Positions 10,248-18,011 of a stretch of DNA of 39,869 bases are shown here, piece after piece. The notes beneath the pieces are model-generated. The model was not told the origin of the DNA, did no database searches, and saw nothing but the letters and a program-made list of their open reading frames with translations. The stretch covers positions 1 to 39,869 of the forward strand of contig DASRFJ010000108.1 in the NCBI GenBank assembly GCA_035651595.1, read 5' to 3'. The position numbers were made by a program, and so were the translations under genes. Within the stretch, counting starts at the first letter, position 1, and each line of letters begins with the position of its first letter. The DNA comes from JAFARZ01 sp035651595 (GTDB lineage: Bacteria; Actinomycetota; Actinomycetes; Streptosporangiales; Streptosporangiaceae).

Positions 10248-11153
10248 ATGATGGGCCGCGATCGGCGCACTGGCCGGCCGAACATCAAGACCCGCGTCGG
10301 CATCGCGACCGCAGTCCTCGTGGGCGGCGGCGCGATCGGGGTGGCGGCGGTGGCCGCCAGCCACGGGGCAAGCCCGGCGGCGCAGTCGGCCGGGTACTCG
10401 TCTCGCATCTCGCATTCCCACACTGCCAGCGAGTGGGGCCAGCTGAACTCCGTGCTCAGCAACTGGGGCACGTCCCAGCTGAACACGCTTGCCAGCATGA
10501 CCCAGCCGACGTACAGCCAGACCGCGATGCACGGCAAGACGCTTGCCGAACAGCGCGGCATCGTCGTGCTGGCCACCCACAAGTTCCTGATCGTGCAGTC
10601 GGCGAACGGCGCGCTGCACCTGTGGCTGCTGTCCGGGAAGACCATGATCCAGAACGTGGCGAACAGCACCAGCGGCACCCACGCGATGACCGGTAACGCC
10701 AGCGCCACGACGCAGGCGATGCAGTCGGGCAACATGATCCCCGCTGCCGAACTGATGGCCGGCAGCCCGCTGACCGCGTCGCAGCTGCTGACCCCGGCGC
10801 GCACCCCGGTGACGGTAACCGTCCAGGTGGCCGGCACCAACCTGACCGTGACGGTCACCGTGTCCGGGAACACCGCGACGGTCTCGCAGACCGCCACGAC
10901 GCCGCTGAACGCCAACCCGATGTGGAACCCGTTCACGACCACCCAGAACGCCTGGATGACGGCGGCCAACGGCAGCAAGCTGGCCCGCGGTGACCTGGTC
11001 CTGGTCGTCGGCACCCGCTCGCACCACCTGCTGCACGCGCAAGTCGTGCTGTTCACGCCGCTGACGACCGCGGTCGTCGGCGGTGGCGGCAACGGCCCGC
11101 GGCCGACGCCGACCAGGACCGCCCCCACCGGCGTCTCCGGCACGCACTTCTGA
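10248..11153 (+). CDS. Membrane-anchored secreted protein of unknown function (paralog 2)
   Basis: 301 residues, a tandem duplicate of the preceding gene. Both begin MMG plus a basic stretch, then a hydrophobic segment (about 18-42) and ASHGxSPAAQxAGYS. The central block with VEQRG replaced by AEQRG, the TVTVQVAGTNLTV strand repeat, and the C-terminal RGDL...HHLLHAQ block are well kept. The Ser/Thr linkers and the C-terminal tail have diverged. Strong ribosome site GGGAGGGAGG precedes ATG 10248, with a second ATG directly after. Its own terminator follows at 11168. Function unknown; the conserved core predicts a common fold or ligand. The retained copies and diverged linkers suggest both are expressed. 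Confidence 0.8.
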   Translation: MMGRDRRTGRPNIKTRVGIATAVLVGGGAIGVAAVAASHGASPAAQSAGYSSRISHSHTASEWGQLNSVLSNWGTSQLNTLASMTQPTYSQTAMHGKTLAEQRGIVVLATHKFLIVQSANGALHLWLLSGKTMIQNVANSTSGTHAMTGNASATTQAMQSGNMIPAAELMAGSPLTASQLLTPARTPVTVTVQVAGTNLTVTVTVSGNTATVSQTATTPLNANPMWNPFTTTQNAWMTAANGSKLARGDLVLVVGTRSHHLLHAQVVLFTPLTTAVVGGGGNGPRPTPTRTAPTGVSGTHF

Positions 11154-11167
11154 CCGTCTCCTAGAAA

Positions 11168-11201
11168 GCCGGTGCGCCCGCCCCCACCCGGGCGCACCGG
11201 C
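11168..11201 (+). terminator. Terminator hairpin after paralog 2
   Basis: GCCGGTGCGCCCG and CGGGCGCACCGGC form a perfect 13-bp stem with an 8-nt loop, 15 nt after the stop. No clear T-run follows (CCGTCCTTCC), so termination may be partial and the winged-helix gene could receive read-through. Confidence 0.65.
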
Positions 11202-11220
11202 CCGTCCTTCCGGAAAGGCA

Positions 11221-11724
11221 ATGGCAGAGATCCCCGAGATCCGTGAGACCCTGTGCACGGGCGACCTCGTCCTCGACGAGACCCGCTGGACGGTGCACCG
11301 CGCGGGTGAGCCGGTGGACCTGTCACCCACGGAGTTCCGTCTGCTCGCGTACTTGATGCGGCACCAGGGCAGCGTGCTCAGCCGCGCGGACCTGCTTCGC
11401 GACGTCTGGGGCGGCGACTACGCGGGACAAGCACAGATCGTCGAGACGTACGTGAGTTACCTGCGGCGCAAGCTGCACCGGTTCGGACCGCCGCTGATCC
11501 ACACGCGGCGCGGCGCGGGCTACACGCTCCAGGCGTTATCCGCTTATCCGCTCGATGACGGTGGCATTGGCCTGCCCGCCGCCCTCGCACATGGTCTGCA
11601 GGCCGAACCTGCCGCCGGTGCGCTCGAGTTCGTGCAGCAGCTTGGTCATCAAGGTCGCGCCGGTGGCACCCAGCGGATGGCCGAGCGCGATCGCGCCACC
11701 GTTGGGGTTCGTTTTGCCGAGTGA
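11221..11724 (+). CDS. Orphan OmpR/PhoB-type winged-helix DNA-binding protein
   Basis: 167 residues from ATG 11221, preceded by GGAAAGG. Residues about 10-108 form a Trans_reg_C winged helix: LSPTEFRLLAYLMRHQGSVL, then the recognition-helix region VETYVSYLRRKL and the wing RRGAGYTL. Response regulators of this type have a receiver domain in front; none is present here, and the upstream sequence is the paralog terminator, so it stands alone. The last 60 or so residues are read antisense through the thiolase 3' end and have no recognisable domain, as if an earlier stop had been lost. It could regulate the neighbouring paralogs, which is inference from position only. Confidence 0.78.
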   Translation: MAEIPEIRETLCTGDLVLDETRWTVHRAGEPVDLSPTEFRLLAYLMRHQGSVLSRADLLRDVWGGDYAGQAQIVETYVSYLRRKLHRFGPPLIHTRRGAGYTLQALSAYPLDDGGIGLPAALAHGLQAEPAAGALEFVQQLGHQGRAGGTQRMAERDRATVGVRFAE

Positions 11725-12687
11725 CGCCCCGGTCTCTTCTGACCAGGCCAGCAGCACCGGCGCGAACGCCTCGTTGACCTCGAAGACGTCGATGTCGTCC
11801 ACGGTGAGCTCGGTCCTGTCGAGGACCTTCTTCGTGGCGCCGATCGGGCCGGTCAGCATGATCACCGGGTCGTCGCCGATCACGGTCAGCGCGCGGATCC
11901 TGGCCCGCGGCGTCAGCCCGTACCGCGCCACCGCCTCGCCGGACGCGATCAGCAGCGCGCCGGCTCCGTCGGAGATCTGGGACGATGTCGCGGCGGTGAT
12001 CTCCCAGCCTTCGCGCAGCGGCGGCAGGTTCGCCATCTTCTCCAGCGTGGTGTCCCGGCGCGGCCCCTCGTCCGTGGCGACGCCGTTCAGCGGCGCGATC
12101 TCCCGCTCGAACCTGCCCTCGTCGATGGCGCGAACCGCCCGCTGGTGGCTCTCCAGGGCGAACTCCTCGAGCTGGCTCCGCTTGAGCCCCCACCGCTCGC
12201 AGATCAGCTGCGCGCCGCGGAACTGGGAGACCTCCTGCTCGCCGTAACGCTCCCGCCACCCGCTGCCGAACGGGGCGGGCATGCCCGCCTGCATCGGCAG
12301 GGTCAGGCTCGAGCCCATGGCGACGATGCTCATCGACTCCACGCCGGCCGCGACCACCAGGTCCTGGGTGCCGGACATCACGGCCTGCGCGGCGAACTGG
12401 ACCGCCTGCTGCGACGAGCCGCACTGCCGGTCCACGGTGACGCCCGGCACGCTCTCCGGCAGGCCCGCGGACAGCCACGCGTTCCTGGCGATGTCGAAGG
12501 TCTGCGGGCCGATCTGCGAGACGCAGCCCATGATCACGTCGTCCACGGCGGCCGGGTCTATCCCGGTCCGCTCGACCAGCGCGCGCAGCGCGTGCGCGCC
12601 GAGGTCAACCGGGTGGACGCCGGACAGCGCCCCGTTCCGCCTGCCGACCGCGGTGCGAACCGCACCCGCAATGAACGCCTCCGCCAC
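11536..12687 (-). CDS. Acetyl-CoA C-acyltransferase (thiolase family)
   Basis: 383 residues, the usual thiolase length. The nucleophile is Cys89 in DRQCGSSQQ. The second half has NEAFAPV near 305-311, the catalytic His337 in GGAIALGHPLGATGA, and Cys367 in CEGGGQANA. It should cleave 3-ketoacyl-CoA or condense acyl-CoA units; chain length and direction are not readable. GTG start at 12687 with GGAGG 5 nt upstream. The 3' end overlaps the winged-helix frame by 189 bp on the opposite strand. No dehydrogenase or hydratase partner is adjacent, so this is a stand-alone beta-oxidation or biosynthetic thiolase. Confidence 0.92.
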   Translation of the reverse strand: MAEAFIAGAVRTAVGRRNGALSGVHPVDLGAHALRALVERTGIDPAAVDDVIMGCVSQIGPQTFDIARNAWLSAGLPESVPGVTVDRQCGSSQQAVQFAAQAVMSGTQDLVVAAGVESMSIVAMGSSLTLPMQAGMPAPFGSGWRERYGEQEVSQFRGAQLICERWGLKRSQLEEFALESHQRAVRAIDEGRFEREIAPLNGVATDEGPRRDTTLEKMANLPPLREGWEITAATSSQISDGAGALLIASGEAVARYGLTPRARIRALTVIGDDPVIMLTGPIGATKKVLDRTELTVDDIDVFEVNEAFAPVLLAWSEETGASLGKTNPNGGAIALGHPLGATGATLMTKLLHELERTGGRFGLQTMCEGGGQANATVIERISG

Positions 12688-12759
12688 CCAGACCTCCGAG
12701 CACCGCGTTATCCTTACGTTACTACTGAATCTTCACCGTACCCGGTACGGACATAACGG

Positions 12760-12784
12760 GTACCCCCCTTTTGATCGGGGGTAC
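12760..12784 (+). promoter_or_regulatory. Hairpin touching the ribosome site of the small membrane protein
   Basis: GTACCCCC and GGGGGTAC form a perfect 8-bp stem with a 9-nt loop, directly followed by the Shine-Dalgarno AGGAGG (12785-12790). A stem next to the ribosome site could modulate translation. GTACCC also occurs at 12738-12743, allowing an alternative pairing with GGGTAC at 12758-12763. Confidence 0.45.
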
Positions 12785-12795
12785 AGGAGGCAGTC

Positions 12796-12969
12796 ATGAC
12801 CGGCGGTCTGATCTTGCTGCTACTCATCGCGGCGTTCATCGCGTTCGGGTACACGAAGCTGCGCGGCAAGCTGAAGCTGCCCGTGGCCGGCAAGCACTGG
12901 ACCGGCGCGATCATCATCGTGGTACTCGTCGTGCTGATGCTGTGGGCATCCCACAACGCCGGAAAGTAG
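12796..12969 (+). CDS. Small membrane protein, 57 residues, unknown
   Basis: Preceded by a strong Shine-Dalgarno (AGGAGG, 5-nt spacing). The product has two hydrophobic segments, residues about 4-17 and 38-51, joined by a basic linker rich in Lys and Leu (TKLRGKLKLPVAGKHW). The basic linker suggests a hairpin with the loop in the cytoplasm. The codon bias is strongly GC3 like its neighbours, supporting a real gene. No family recognised. It converges with the phosphatase gene, and their 3' ends overlap by 56 bp. Confidence 0.72.
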   Translation: MTGGLILLLLIAAFIAFGYTKLRGKLKLPVAGKHWTGAIIIVVLVVLMLWASHNAGK

Positions 12970-15292
12970 GTAAGCGGAGGCCGGTACTGAGCGGCATCTC
13001 GAACCAGACCGCCTTGCCCTCGGAGGTGGGCCGCGATCCCCACCGGGTAGCGAGCTGCTCGACCAGGTACAGGCCGCGGCCGCCCTCGTCGGTCTCCCCC
13101 GCGGTCCGGATGCGCGGCAGCCGGAGGTCGGGGTCGAAGACCTCCACCCAGATCGAGCTGGCGCCGCGACGGAGCCGGAGCGCGAACTCCTTGGCCGGGC
13201 CGCCGCCGCTCTCCCCGCCGTTCACCACCGGCATCGGGCCGGTCGTGACCTGGATGGCGCCGGTGGGCGCCGGGAGCGGGCCGGTCACCACCGGCATCGG
13301 GCCGCTGCCGACGGTCAGGCCCAGGGGTATGTGCTCCAGATCCAGGTCGAACCGCCGGCCGGGGCTCGGCGTGATCGACGCGTGCAGCACCGCGTTGGTC
13401 ACCACCTCGGACACCAGCAGGCAGGCCAGTTCGGCTTGCTCGGTCACCATCCCCCACGACCGGAACGTCTGTGCCGCCAGCCGCCTGGCCTCGGAGACCA
13501 TGATCGGCTCGGCCGGGAACACCTGCTCGCAGGAGGAAAGCTCGTCCGAGGAGGACTTCGCCACCAAGATGGCCATGTCATCGTCGATGTCCCCGGGCAC
13601 CGCGTATTCGGCGGCGGTCGCCACCACGTCGGCGTCCCCGCTGGCGGCCGCGCCGCGGACCGCGTGCCGGAGCATCTCGGTGGCCTCGTCCTCGGAGTAG
13701 TGCCCGGCGCCGTCGGCCCGGCTGCGCCGGTCGGTGAGGCCGTCGGTGTAGAACACCAAGATGGCGCCCGGCGGGACGATGATCGTCTCTTCCTTGTAGG
13801 TCGGCAGGCCGCGGATGCCCTTGCCGCGCACACCGAGCAGCACGCCCTTGTGCCGGAACTCGAGCTGCCGGGCCTCGCCGTCGCTGACCAGCATCGGGCC
13901 GTCGTGGCCCGCGTTCGCGAACGTCAGCTCCCTGGACCAGGCGTCGTAGATCATGTAGATGCAGCTGGCCGTCGGCGGGTCGCCGCCCGGCCCGTCCGGT
14001 GCGCCGGACGGCGCCAGCGACCGGCACCACTCGTCGAGCTTGCGCAGGATGTCCGCGGGCGCCTTCTCGTCCTGGGCGAACGCGCGCAGCGCGGCGCGCA
14101 GCTGGCCCATGATCGCCGCGGCCCTGGCGCCGCGGCCCTCGACGTCGCCGATGACGATGCCGACCCGGCCAGCGGCCAGCGGGATGATGTCGTACCAGTC
14201 GCCGCCCACCTGGGTCTGGATGCCCTGTCCCTGCGTCTCCAGCGGTTTGGCCGGGACGTACCGGCAGGCCACCTCCAGACCGTCCAGCTCCGGTATGGCC
14301 TGGGGCAGCAGGCTCTTCTGGAACGCCAGCGCGGTCTGCCGCTCGGTCTCGAACAGCATCGCGTTGTCGATGGCGATCGCGACTCTGCTAGCGATTGCAC
14401 CGATCAGGTCGCGGTCCGGCGTGTCGTAGTGCCGCTCGGTGCGCTCGGTCAGCCGGGACAGCGCCATGCTCATCACCCCGAGCAGCACGCCCCGCGCGTA
14501 CAGCGGCGCCGCGACCACCGAGGTCAGCCCGGCCTCGTCGGCGGCGGACATGGACTCCGGGCTCGGCGCTGGGTACCGCTCGTCCTCAAGGTCGCTGACG
14601 ATGATCGTGTCGAGGTGCGCCATCGCCTGCTGGCAGAAGTGGCCCTCCGGGTAGTGGATCTGCTCGCCGACCTGCGCCCAGGTGCCCGGCGGCGGTGTCC
14701 AGTCGCTGGCGTGCCGCTGTACCCGGCGGATCAGCGACTCGCCCTGGTACAGGTCGATGAAGCAGTGGTCGGCGAACTGGGGCACGAGCATCTCGGCCAC
14801 ATGCCGCAGCGTCGCGCCGATCTCCAGCGAGCCCGCGAGCCGCTCGCCGATCCGCTCCAGCAGGGCGAGCCGGTCCTCCTCGCTACGCCCGGCGCGCTGG
14901 CTGACCTCGCGGGCGAGGATCACGATGCCGTCGATGTCGCCGCCCGGGTGCCGCAGCGGCACCGCGATGGCGCGCAGCAGCGCGTGCGTGCCGTCCGGGC
15001 GCTTGCTCTCGAACGTGCCCTCCCAGGACCGGCCGCGCAGCGCCAGGCTGGTGAGGTCCTCCATCTGCCGCAGATCGGTGTCCGCGACGATGCCGAGTGA
15101 GAGCAGCGGCTGCCCGGCCAGCCCTGCCGCGCTGTCCAGCACGCGGAACAGCCGGGCGGCGAACTCGTTCATGTAGAGCAGGTTGCTCAGCCGGTCCGCC
15201 ACGATGACCGCGATATCGGCCATGCCGAGGACCATGTTCGCAGGGAGGTACGCGTCGAAGGCGGCCTCGTCCCAGCTACCCCATGCCGTCAT
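12914..15292 (-). CDS. PAS-GAF-SpoIIE phosphatase with C-terminal HATPase (anti-sigma kinase-like) domain
   Basis: 792 residues from ATG 15292; an in-frame ATG at 15322 would add ten. Order: PAS at about 20-140, GAF at about 160-315, PP2C/SpoIIE phosphatase at about 335-560 (GGDWYDIIPL, VIGDVEGRG, FANAGHDGPML, FYTDGLTDRR, DDDMAILV carry the metal-binding Asp residues), then an RsbW-like HATPase_c domain (SEVVTNAVLHA N box; GGRGLYLVEQL). Such proteins control anti-anti-sigma phosphorylation in response to a sensed signal. Between the N and G boxes is an unusual Gly/Pro-rich insert that repeats GPMPVV. The ORF starts inside the ideR-like gene's last codons, so expression is probably coupled. 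The C-terminus runs antisense into the small membrane protein gene. Confidence 0.88.
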   Translation of the reverse strand: MTAWGSWDEAAFDAYLPANMVLGMADIAVIVADRLSNLLYMNEFAARLFRVLDSAAGLAGQPLLSLGIVADTDLRQMEDLTSLALRGRSWEGTFESKRPDGTHALLRAIAVPLRHPGGDIDGIVILAREVSQRAGRSEEDRLALLERIGERLAGSLEIGATLRHVAEMLVPQFADHCFIDLYQGESLIRRVQRHASDWTPPPGTWAQVGEQIHYPEGHFCQQAMAHLDTIIVSDLEDERYPAPSPESMSAADEAGLTSVVAAPLYARGVLLGVMSMALSRLTERTERHYDTPDRDLIGAIASRVAIAIDNAMLFETERQTALAFQKSLLPQAIPELDGLEVACRYVPAKPLETQGQGIQTQVGGDWYDIIPLAAGRVGIVIGDVEGRGARAAAIMGQLRAALRAFAQDEKAPADILRKLDEWCRSLAPSGAPDGPGGDPPTASCIYMIYDAWSRELTFANAGHDGPMLVSDGEARQLEFRHKGVLLGVRGKGIRGLPTYKEETIIVPPGAILVFYTDGLTDRRSRADGAGHYSEDEATEMLRHAVRGAAASGDADVVATAAEYAVPGDIDDDMAILVAKSSSDELSSCEQVFPAEPIMVSEARRLAAQTFRSWGMVTEQAELACLLVSEVVTNAVLHASITPSPGRRFDLDLEHIPLGLTVGSGPMPVVTGPLPAPTGAIQVTTGPMPVVNGGESGGGPAKEFALRLRRGASSIWVEVFDPDLRLPRIRTAGETDEGGRGLYLVEQLATRWGSRPTSEGKAVWFEMPLSTGLRLPTFRRCGMPTASARRVPR

Positions 15293-16019
15293 GCACGCGC
15301 TCCGCTGGGGACACGAACACATGAGACGCGATCTGGTCAGGAAGTTCCACCGAGCCGTTGTCCGCGGATTGATCAGCCGTCACTCGGACACCATGCTCGC
15401 CGGTCATGAGTATCACCTCGCGTCCGGGTTGTATCCCGGCGCGCCTGAGTTTAAGCATCAAAACCAGATCACTTTGTATCTGCTCGCTTATCCGCTGGAC
15501 CACCACGCGGACGGGGACCGCGGAGGCGATGCCGGACATCGTCTCACCAGCCTCCGCGGTCGCTGCCAGCACGCGCTGTCGCGCGTGTTCCGGCAGCTCG
15601 AGCTCGAGCAGGCCGGGGATGAGGTTGCCGTGCGGGCAGACCACCGGATAGTCGAGCAGCTCGAGCACCCGGCGCTCCACGTTCTCCGAGATCACGTGCT
15701 CCCAGCGGCAGGCCTCGATGTGCACCTCTTCCCAGGGCAGCTTGATGACGCCGACCAGCAGGCACTCGGCCAGCCGGTGCTTGCGCATGACGCGGGTGGC
15801 CAGCGTCCGGCCGGAATCGCTGAGGGCGAGCTGCCGGTCGTTCTCGACGTGCAGCAACCCGTCCCGCTCCATCCGGGCCACGGTCTGGCTGACGGTCGGC
15901 CCGCTCTGTGCCAGCCGCTCGGCGATCCGGGCGCGGAGCGGCACGATGCCCTCTTCTTCCAGCTCGAAGACGGTGCGGAGGTACATCTCCGTCGTGTCTA
16001 TGAGCCCGTGCGCTGTCAA
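15276..16019 (-). CDS. ideR: Iron-dependent repressor, DtxR/IdeR family
   Basis: 247 residues from TTG 16019, which has AGGAGG upstream and aligns with the usual start (LIDTTEMYLRTVFELEEEG). An N-terminal winged helix (about 1-75; SGPTVSQTVARMERDGLL) is followed by a metal-binding dimerisation domain and a C-terminal SH3-like domain. Ligands match IdeR: Met12, Cys104, Glu107, His108 for the primary site and His81, Glu85, His100 for the ancillary site, all in MRKHRLAE and VHIEACRWEH. It should repress siderophore and iron-uptake genes when Fe(II) is bound. An in-frame TTG at 16037 is an alternative start. Stop overlaps the start of the phosphatase gene. Confidence 0.92.
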   Translation of the reverse strand: MTAHGLIDTTEMYLRTVFELEEEGIVPLRARIAERLAQSGPTVSQTVARMERDGLLHVENDRQLALSDSGRTLATRVMRKHRLAECLLVGVIKLPWEEVHIEACRWEHVISENVERRVLELLDYPVVCPHGNLIPGLLELELPEHARQRVLAATAEAGETMSGIASAVPVRVVVQRISEQIQSDLVLMLKLRRAGIQPGREVILMTGEHGVRVTADQSADNGSVELPDQIASHVFVSPAERVHDGMG

Positions 16020-16092
16020 CTCCTCATCCTCCTGCAAGTGATGCTATGCCGACAGCCTTCGCAGGTGGGAAACAGCACGGTAGGAGGCCCAT

Positions 16093-16126
16093 GTTCCCGT
16101 CACGTTCCCCGTCACGTTCTCGTCAC
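16093..16126. repeat. Three short tandem repeats, 11-12 bp
   Basis: GTTCCCGTCAC, GTTCCCCGTCAC and GTTCTCGTCAC lie head to tail and run into the pdxH stop codon region. They probably reflect local slippage; no function is evident. Confidence 0.6.
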
Positions 16127-16746
16127 GGGGACAGCCGTTCGAGCCGCCATCGCGCGCCGTCGCGGCGGTACCTGAGCCGGTCGTGCAGCCGGTAATGCCC
16201 GGCCTGCCAGAACTCAACTGTCTGCGGCGTCAGCAGGTAACCGCGCCAGAAGTCCGGCATCGGGATCACCGATCCCGCCGGCCAGCGGCGCTCCAGTTCG
16301 GCCACCCGCTCGTCCAGCTGCTTGCGGGATTCCAGCACGGTGGATTGCCTGCTTGCCCACGCCCCGAGCTGGGAGCCGCGCGGCCGGGACCGGTAGTAGG
16401 GCTCGCTCTGTTCCTGGGTCAGCATGGTGACGGCCCCCTCGGCGGTGACCTGGCGCTGCATCGGGAACCACGGGAAGACCACGCACGCCCGGGGGCTGGC
16501 GGCCAGATCCTGCCCCTTCCGCGAGGTCTTGTTGGTGTAGAAGGTGAACCCGTCCTGGCCGTGGCTTTTCAGCAGCACGGTTCTGGCCCGGGGCAGGCCC
16601 TGCGCGGACACGGTGGCGAGCACCATCGCGGTCGGCTCGGGGAGTGCCTCGGCGGCGTCGGCCATCCAGCGGGCGAACTGCTCCATAGGGTTATCGGCCA
16701 TCACATCCGGCGACAAGCCGCGGGGCTCGCGATCACTGCGTGTCAT
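16123..16746 (-). CDS. pdxH: Pyridoxine/pyridoxamine 5'-phosphate oxidase
   Basis: 207 residues from ATG 16746. PdxH uses FMN and oxygen to form pyridoxal 5'-phosphate, the last step of vitamin B6 synthesis or salvage. FMN-site motifs: RTVLLKSHGQDGFTFYTNKTSRKG, here as ARTVLLKSHG then FYTNKTSRKG near 55-80; YYRSRPRGSQLGAWAS near 115; FWRGYLLTPQTVEFWQ and the C-terminal RLHDRLRYRR, which binds substrate phosphate, then WRLERLSP. The open frame extends to 16791, but a TANNNT hexamer 7 nt before 16746 supports leaderless initiation there. It diverges from citA across 95 bp. Confidence 0.93.
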   Translation of the reverse strand: MTRSDREPRGLSPDVMADNPMEQFARWMADAAEALPEPTAMVLATVSAQGLPRARTVLLKSHGQDGFTFYTNKTSRKGQDLAASPRACVVFPWFPMQRQVTAEGAVTMLTQEQSEPYYRSRPRGSQLGAWASRQSTVLESRKQLDERVAELERRWPAGSVIPMPDFWRGYLLTPQTVEFWQAGHYRLHDRLRYRRDGARWRLERLSP

Positions 16747-16753
16747 GTTTCGA

Positions 16754-16759
16754 ATGGTA
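16754..16759 (-). promoter_or_regulatory. Putative leaderless -10 element of pdxH (TACCAT)
   Basis: On the minus strand TACCAT is followed by 7 nt (TCGAAAC) and then ATG 16746, with no ribosome site between. Confidence 0.45.
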
Positions 16760-16841
16760 ATGATCCGCACCCGAGTTTCGGGCATGTGCACAGCGAGAAG
16801 GACGGTTGAATAGAGGGGACTGCCAGCAGGAAGGAACTCCG

Positions 16842-17945
16842 ATGTCTGACTTCAAGCCCGGTCTTGAAGGGGTTATCGCCTTCGAAACCGAGATCGCCGA
16901 GCCGGATAAAGAGGGCGGCGCGCTGCGCTATCGCGGAGTGGACATCGAGGAACTGGTGGGGCACGTCTCCTACGGTCACGTCTGGGGCCTGCTGGTGGAC
17001 AACGCGTTCGCGCCCGGCCTGCCGCCCGCCGAGCCGTACCCGATCCCGGTGCACTCCGGCGACATCCGGGTGGACGTGCAGAGCGCGCTGGCCATGCTGG
17101 CGCCGGCCTGGGGCCTGCGGCCGCTGCTGGACATCGGCGACGAGCAGGCCCGAGAGGACCTGGCCAGGGCGTCGGTGATGGCGCTGTCGTTCGTGGCCCA
17201 GGCGGCCCGCGGCGTGGGCCTGCCGATGGTGCCGCAACGCCGGGTCGACGAGGCGGCGACGATCACCGAGCGGTTCATGATCCGCTGGCGCGGCGAGCCG
17301 GACCCGCGGCACGTCAAGGCCGTCGACGCGTACTGGAGCTCCGCCGCCGAACACGGCATGAACGCATCCACGTTCACCGCCCGGGTGATCGCCTCCACGG
17401 GCGCGGACGTGGCCGCGGCGCTGTCCGGCGCGGTGGGCGCGATGTCCGGCCCGCTGCACGGCGGCGCGCCCGCCCGGGTGCTGCACATGATCGAGCAGGT
17501 CGAGCGGAGCGGCGACGCCAGGGCGTACGTGAACTCGGTGCTCGACCGCGGCGAGCGCCTGATGGGCTTCGGCCACCGGGTGTACCGGGCCGAGGACCCG
17601 CGCGCCCGCGTGCTCCGCCGCGCCGCGAAGGAACTGGGCGCGCCGCGGTATGAGGTGGCGCTGTCCCTCGAGGAGGCCGCGCTGGCCGAGCTGCGCGCCC
17701 GCCGGCCCGACCGGGTGCTCGAGACGAACGTGGAGTTCTGGGCTGCGATCATGCTGGACTTCGCCGAGGTGCCCGCGCACATGTTCACCTCGATGTTCAC
17801 CTGCGCGAGGACCGCCGGCTGGGCCGCGCACATACTCGAGCAGAAGCGCACCGGCAGGCTCGTCCGGCCCGCCGCCCGCTACATCGGCCCCCCGGCGCGT
17901 TCGGTCCGCGACGTACCCGGCGCCGCTGAGGTTCTGGACCGCTAG
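16842..17945 (+). CDS. citA: Citrate synthase, CitA type
   Basis: 367 residues from ATG 16842, with AGGAAGGA upstream. It condenses oxaloacetate and acetyl-CoA. Sequence follows the mycobacterial CitA line throughout: YRGVDIEELV, HSGDIRVDVQ, HGMNASTFTARVIASTGAD (His171), GPLHGGAPARVL (His206), GFGHRVYRAEDPRARVLR (His245). The catalytic Asp of the canonical NVD motif is Glu here (NVEFWAA), as I recall it also is in other CitA proteins, so this is probably a family feature and not damage. The main GltA may be elsewhere. It is monocistronic or read alone; serC follows after 66 bp with its own -10. Confidence 0.93.
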   Translation: MSDFKPGLEGVIAFETEIAEPDKEGGALRYRGVDIEELVGHVSYGHVWGLLVDNAFAPGLPPAEPYPIPVHSGDIRVDVQSALAMLAPAWGLRPLLDIGDEQAREDLARASVMALSFVAQAARGVGLPMVPQRRVDEAATITERFMIRWRGEPDPRHVKAVDAYWSSAAEHGMNASTFTARVIASTGADVAAALSGAVGAMSGPLHGGAPARVLHMIEQVERSGDARAYVNSVLDRGERLMGFGHRVYRAEDPRARVLRRAAKELGAPRYEVALSLEEAALAELRARRPDRVLETNVEFWAAIMLDFAEVPAHMFTSMFTCARTAGWAAHILEQKRTGRLVRPAARYIGPPARSVRDVPGAAEVLDR

Positions 17946-17999
17946 CTGGGGAATAGCTGAGGATCGCGACGCTCGCCTGGCGTGTCAAGGCATTGCCGA

Positions 18000-18005
18000 T
18001 AGGCT
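18000..18005 (+). promoter_or_regulatory. Putative leaderless -10 element of serC (TAGGCT)
   Basis: TAGGCT, then 6 nt (GAGTAG), then ATG 18012. No Shine-Dalgarno fits. Confidence 0.55.
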
Positions 18006-18011
18006 GAGTAG

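Noticed and set aside
17717..17745. Citrate synthase catalytic Asp changed to Glu as damage
   Set aside because: NVEFWAA also appears in the CitA branch as I recall it, and all other active-site residues are kept.
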